This document shows, piece by piece, positions 22,862 to 25,984 of a stretch of 25,984 bases of DNA; the stretch's first letter is position 1, and each line of letters begins with the position of its first letter. This DNA is from an uncultured Campylobacter sp. (GTDB lineage Bacteria; Campylobacterota; Campylobacteria; Campylobacterales; Campylobacteraceae): the NCBI RefSeq assembly GCF_938015785.1, contig NZ_CALLWC010000014.1, positions 1 to 25,984 on the forward strand, written 5' to 3'. The position numbers and the translations under genes were made by a program. The notes beneath the pieces are model-generated. The model worked only from the letters and a program-made list of their open reading frames with translations. It was not told the origin of the DNA and did no database searches.

Positions 22862-23839
22862 CTAACAGCGAGCTTTGGCGATGCACGCCTCGATCGCCGC
22901 CATCACCGCTGCGCGAAACCCAGCCGCCTCCAGTGCCGCCAGCCCCTCTATTGTCGTGCCCGCAGGCGAGCAGACGGCGTCTTTGAGCTCCGATGGGCGC
23001 CTGCCGCTTTGTAGCAGACGCGCCGTGCCCTCTACCGCCACCGCTACCGCGTCGTAGCACAGCGCCCGCGGTAGTCCGCCCCGCACGCCCGCATCCGCCG
23101 CAGCCTCGATAAAGGCGCACACATACGCAGGCAGACTCCCTGCGATCCCCGTAAATGCGGCAAAGCTCGCCTCATCTATCTCGTAGAATTTGCCGATTTT
23201 GGCGGCTAGCGCTCGTACGATCTCCCGACTAGCCTCATCAAAATACTCGCCGTAGCACAGCGCCGTAGCCGACGCGCCGATACCCGCGGCGACGTTTGGC
23301 ATCGCACGGGCCACGAAAACGTCCGCACCTACGATATTTTGGGCGCACTCCAGCTTGAAATTCGGCGCCAAAAGAAGCAGGATTTTGCCCGCGAGCTCGG
23401 GCGCGATCAGGCGCAAAATCCCCTCGTAGCTGGCGGGCTTGGTCGCGAGCACGATAATATCCGCCGCGTGCGCCAGCTGCGTCTCGCCTTGCAAAATCTG
23501 CACGCCGTAGCGCTTGCGCAAAAATTCGTTTTTGCTTCTGGCATAAGCTAGGACCTGAAGCTTCGTATCGGAGCTGGACTGCGCGCAGGCGGAATCACGT
23601 TCGCGGCTCGCAAAATTCTGCTCTAAATTTGCGGAATTCTGCCCGCAAGCCGCAAAGCTTTGAGTATCTGGCATAAAATTTTGCCCGTCGTGCGCGCAAT
23701 TTTCTCCGCCCGCCGTGCAATTTTCTTTATCCTCTGTAAAATTTTCTCCGCTCGCTGCGCAATCTAGCTCACCCGCTGCGCAAAGTGCGGCGATCATCGC
23801 CTCGCCCATATTTCCGCCGCCGATAAATCCCACTTTCAT
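22862..23839 (-). CDS. proC: Pyrroline-5-carboxylate reductase with a heptad-repeat insert
   Basis: Catalyses the last step of proline synthesis, reducing pyrroline-5-carboxylate with NAD(P)H. The Rossmann start MKVGFIGGGNMGEAMI, ADIIVLATKPAS, VARAMPNVAAGIGASATALC and the C-terminal TGIAGSLPAYVCAFIEAAADAGV with SPAGTTIEGL are all present, so the enzyme core looks whole. The protein has 325 residues, well over the usual 260-280. The excess is an insert at about residues 24-90, between the first helix and the second strand, made of seven-residue repeats such as GENFTED, KENCTAG, GENCAHD and GQNFMPD. The insert lies where the NADPH-phosphate loop begins, so it should form a surface loop. ATG 23839 follows AAAAGGAG on the minus strand. 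It is divergent from ilvC. Confidence 0.9.
   Translation of the reverse strand: MKVGFIGGGNMGEAMIAALCAAGELDCAASGENFTEDKENCTAGGENCAHDGQNFMPDTQSFAACGQNSANLEQNFASRERDSACAQSSSDTKLQVLAYARSKNEFLRKRYGVQILQGETQLAHAADIIVLATKPASYEGILRLIAPELAGKILLLLAPNFKLECAQNIVGADVFVARAMPNVAAGIGASATALCYGEYFDEASREIVRALAAKIGKFYEIDEASFAAFTGIAGSLPAYVCAFIEAAADAGVRGGLPRALCYDAVAVAVEGTARLLQSGRRPSELKDAVCSPAGTTIEGLAALEAAGFRAAVMAAIEACIAKARC
23570..23770 (-). repeat. 21-bp tandem repeat array inside proC
   Basis: The DNA unit is centred on GAAAATTT/GAAAATTGC on the coding strand. On the plus strand the matching CAATTTTC words begin at 23697 and 23718, and AAATTTTC at 23739, exactly 21 bp apart. The units keep the frame and give about nine heptads with the pattern [GKE]-[EQ]-N-[FCS]-x3, decaying towards the 3' side. 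The core word is the same AAATTTT word that fills the intergenic gaps. Confidence 0.85.
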
Positions 23840-23860
23840 TTTCGCTCCTTTTAAAGCTAA

Positions 23861-23866
23861 ATTATG
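23861..23866 (-). promoter_or_regulatory. Candidate -10 box of proC
   Basis: CATAAT on the minus strand, about 22 bp before the proC ATG, in an AT-rich stretch. The spacing to the start is short, so this is tentative. Confidence 0.35.
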
Positions 23867-23940
23867 CCTCAATGATAGCTCAAAATTTCTTTATCCGCCC
23901 TTGCGGCGCGCGGTTTATCTACGTAAAAGCAAATTTTAGC

Positions 23941-23946
23941 TACAAT
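23941..23946 (+). promoter_or_regulatory. Candidate -10 box of ilvC
   Basis: TACAAT (23941-23946), preceded by AAATTTTAGC, resembles Campylobacter sigma-70 promoters. It stands 30 bp before the ilvC ATG. AAAAAGGA (23963-23970) is the ribosome site. Confidence 0.5.
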
Positions 23947-23976
23947 CTCGCCTAAATTTTTAAAAAAGGATGCGTT

Positions 23977-24999
23977 ATGGCAATAAACGTTTTTTACGAC
24001 AAAGATTGCGATTTGGGCTTGATTAAGGCTAAAAAGGTCGCTATGATCGGCTTTGGCTCTCAGGGGCACGCTCACGCCGAAAATTTGCGAGATAGCGGCG
24101 TAGAGGTCATCGTGGGCCTGAAAAAGGGCGGCGCGAGCTGGAGCAAGGCCGAGGCAAAGGGCTTTAAAGTAATGAGCGTCGGCGAAGCTACGAAAGCCGC
24201 GGACGTCGTAATGATCCTAACGCCTGATGAGTTTCAAGGCGATATTTTCAAAGCGGAGATCGAGCCGAGCTTAAGCGAGGGTAACGCGATCGCGTTCGCG
24301 CACGGTTTTAATATCCACTTCGGACAGATCGTCCCTCCAAAGGGCATCGATTGCATTATGATCGCTCCGAAAGCCCCGGGCCACACCGTCCGCAACGAGT
24401 TTGTAAGCGGCGGCGGCGTGCCGATGCTGATCGCCGTTTCGCAAAACGAAAGCGGCAGAGCCAAAGAGCTCGCTCTAAGCTACGCAAGCGCGATCGGCGG
24501 CGGCCGCACCGGCATCATCGAAACGACTTTTAAAGCAGAGACCGAGACCGATCTTTTCGGCGAGCAAGCTGTGCTTTGCGGCGGACTTTGCGCGCTCATT
24601 AACGCAGGCTTTGAGACCCTCGTCGAGGCGGGATATGAGCCCGAGATGGCGTATTTTGAGTGCCAGCACGAGATGAAGCTGATCGTGGATCTCATCTATC
24701 AAGGCGGTATGGCAGATATGCGCTACTCGATCTCAAACACCGCAGAATACGGCGATTACGTAAGCGGCAACCGCGTTGTAAACGAAAGCAGCAAAGCGGC
24801 GATGAAAGAGGTGCTAAAGGAGATTCAAAACGGCAAATTTGCAAAAGACTTCATCCTTGAGCGCAAGGCGGGCTATGTACGGATGAACGCCGAGCGCAAT
24901 ATCACGGCAAACAGTTTGCTTAGCAAAACCGGCGAGAAGCTTCGCGCGATGATGCCGTGGATCGCCAAAGGCAAGCTCGTAAATAAAGATAAAAACTGA
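23977..24999 (+). CDS. ilvC: Ketol-acid reductoisomerase, class I
   Basis: Converts 2-acetolactate to 2,3-dihydroxyisovalerate in valine, leucine and isoleucine synthesis, using NADPH and Mg2+. The 340-residue length is that of the short class I enzyme. The N-terminal Rossmann part has VAMIGFGSQGHAHAENLRDSG and the cofactor loop VGLKKGGASWSKAEAKGF. Then come MILTPDEFQ, AFAHGFNIHFGQIVPP and APKAPGHTVRNEF. The knotted C-terminal domain has the metal-binding ETDLFGEQAVLCGG and EMAYFECQHEMKLIVDLIYQGG, and ISNTAEYGDY. ATG 23977 is preceded by AAAAAGGA. A polysaccharide deacetylase-like gene follows after 13 bp, as next to ilvC in C. jejuni, which supports the Campylobacter origin of this half. Confidence 0.97.
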   Translation: MAINVFYDKDCDLGLIKAKKVAMIGFGSQGHAHAENLRDSGVEVIVGLKKGGASWSKAEAKGFKVMSVGEATKAADVVMILTPDEFQGDIFKAEIEPSLSEGNAIAFAHGFNIHFGQIVPPKGIDCIMIAPKAPGHTVRNEFVSGGGVPMLIAVSQNESGRAKELALSYASAIGGGRTGIIETTFKAETETDLFGEQAVLCGGLCALINAGFETLVEAGYEPEMAYFECQHEMKLIVDLIYQGGMADMRYSISNTAEYGDYVSGNRVVNESSKAAMKEVLKEIQNGKFAKDFILERKAGYVRMNAERNITANSLLSKTGEKLRAMMPWIAKGKLVNKDKN

Positions 25000-25012
25000 T
25001 TTCGGCTGAGCT

Positions 25013-25984
25013 TTGGCTAATACAAATCCACGAGGGCGCCGCAAAAAGCGCCCGATCAATTACGCAACGATCGCCTTTGTCGTAATCTTATGCTTTTTAA
25101 GCGGTGCGGTTACCTACGCGGTTTTGGATCTCGTATTTTCGGGCAATAAAGCTGCGTTGCAGCAAAGCTCGCGCAAACAAACTCCCGAAAGCCCTTCCGA
25201 TCCTCGCGGTAAAAAGCCGCGTTTAAGCGCTGCACAGAAGGAAGCTCTGATTCAAAAGGAGCTCGATAAGATTGCCGAGCAAAACGTAACTACGCCGAAG
25301 CTTCCCGTAGAGCCCGCATCGCAAAATTCCGCAAAACAAAATTCCGCAAATTCTATGGCTTCCGCAAATTCCGCCGCCGCAAATTCGGCGAGCGGCGGAC
25401 CTGACGTAAATTTTACCGCTGCAAATTCCGCGCCCGAAAATTCCATAAATTCTACCTCGCAAAGCTATTCTTCCGGCAGCGCAGACGATCTTTCTAAATC
25501 GCCGCGCAAGGCTTTGCCCGCAGGCTCTCGCGCAAAGCTAGCGATCATCATCGACGACGTAGGCACCAGCGAGCAGGCGCAAAAGATCGCCGCTCTGCCC
25601 GTGCGAGTGACGCCGTCCATTTTCCCGCCCGAGTATCAGCGCAAGGACACGCGCTCGCTCGCTCGCGACTTTGAGCATTACGCGATCCACCTGCCGATGG
25701 AGGCGAGCTCTGCTAAAAATAATTCCGCGACGCTGCGAGCTTCGGATAATTACGAGAAGCTGCGAGGCGTCATAGCGAAGCTACGCGTGGACTTTCCGAA
25801 CGCTAAATTTATAAACAACCACACCGGTTCTAAATTTACCGCCGACGAGCGCGCAATGCAAAATCTGCTGCGCGCGATGAACGAACATGGATTTTTATTT
25901 GTCGACTCGCGCACTAGCCCCGCTACCAAGGCTAAAGCGGCGATGAATGGGCTCGGCATGCGATATGTGCATCGCGATGTGTTT
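25013..25984 (+). CDS. Divergent polysaccharide deacetylase family protein, 3' truncated by window
   Basis: The frame is open from TTG 25013 to the window edge (324 codons). An in-frame TGA at 25007-25009 makes this TTG the first possible start. The N-terminus is basic, then one membrane anchor follows (ATIAFVVILCFLSGAVTYAVL). Residues about 40-175 form a low-complexity linker rich in Asn, Ser and Ala, encoded by repeated GCAAATTCC words. From about residue 177 the PF04748 domain begins: LAIIIDDVGTS, VRVTPSIFPPEYQ, HYAIHLPMEA, FINNHTGSKFT, FLFVDSRTSP and RYVHRDVF at the edge. The family is thought to act on envelope glycans, but its reaction is not proven. A GGGCGC/GCGCCC hairpin lies at 25034-25053 inside the first codons and could slow translation or end ilvC transcripts. 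Confidence 0.85.
   Translation, partial: MANTNPRGRRKKRPINYATIAFVVILCFLSGAVTYAVLDLVFSGNKAALQQSSRKQTPESPSDPRGKKPRLSAAQKEALIQKELDKIAEQNVTTPKLPVEPASQNSAKQNSANSMASANSAAANSASGGPDVNFTAANSAPENSINSTSQSYSSGSADDLSKSPRKALPAGSRAKLAIIIDDVGTSEQAQKIAALPVRVTPSIFPPEYQRKDTRSLARDFEHYAIHLPMEASSAKNNSATLRASDNYEKLRGVIAKLRVDFPNAKFINNHTGSKFTADERAMQNLLRAMNEHGFLFVDSRTSPATKAKAAMNGLGMRYVHRDVF

Overview
The window looks like two unrelated genomes joined end to end. Positions 1 to about 13,750 read as a Selenomonas/Centipeda-like Negativicute: GC-rich codons, few CTA leucines, G-rich ribosome sites, sigma-A-type TATAAT promoters, and a DUF1934 gene directly upstream of argS. From about 13,850 to the end the text reads as a high-GC oral Campylobacter (C. 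gracilis/showae type). There CTA becomes common, AAATTT/AAAATTTT words fill gaps and gene linkers, TTG starts appear, and ilvC is followed by a divergent polysaccharide deacetylase gene as in C. jejuni. The switch falls inside argS, near the conserved INIWGADHHGY segment, and leaves the reading frame open. I read this as a probable assembly chimera made through a conserved stretch of two argS genes. Both genera live in dental plaque. Real recombination is possible but less likely.

Left half. A 5'-truncated DUF2156 gene is followed tightly by leuA (2-isopropylmalate synthase) and uvrC (excision nuclease). A 362-bp gap with a doubtful 31-codon ORF comes next. Then comes a sensing locus: a solute-binding lipoprotein, a YesM-type sensor kinase and a YesN/AraC-type regulator, with no permease or ATPase gene. 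It resembles HptA-HptS-HptR three-component sugar-phosphate sensing. Next are rubredoxin with a strong terminator, a putP-like sodium/solute symporter, and a VOC/glyoxalase protein. A REC-CheX fusion sits directly before a second CheX-like gene. DUF1934 overlaps argS.

Right half. After the Campylobacter 3' part of argS come accessory genes separated by AT-word-rich gaps: a cysteine-rich Sel1/Hcp-like protein, a small two-helix membrane protein, a DUF3137 membrane protein, an unknown 89-residue protein, a probable DUF4299 protein, a SMI1/KNR4 (SUKH) protein, a DUF1963 (YwqG) protein and a zinc-ribbon-like hypothetical. SUKH and DUF1963 families often include immunity proteins of polymorphic toxin systems, but no toxin is visible. 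The DUF4299 and DUF1963 genes share a nearly identical promoter block of about 42 bp. The window ends with divergent proC and ilvC and a divergent polysaccharide deacetylase cut by the window edge. proC carries a remarkable insert of 7-residue (21-bp) tandem repeats.

I see no CRISPR array, tRNA, rRNA, transposase, phage gene or recognisable new enzymatic system. The most important points are the chimeric junction, the heptad-repeat ProC, the shared promoter of the immunity-like genes, and several repeated or palindromic intergenic elements in the Campylobacter half.
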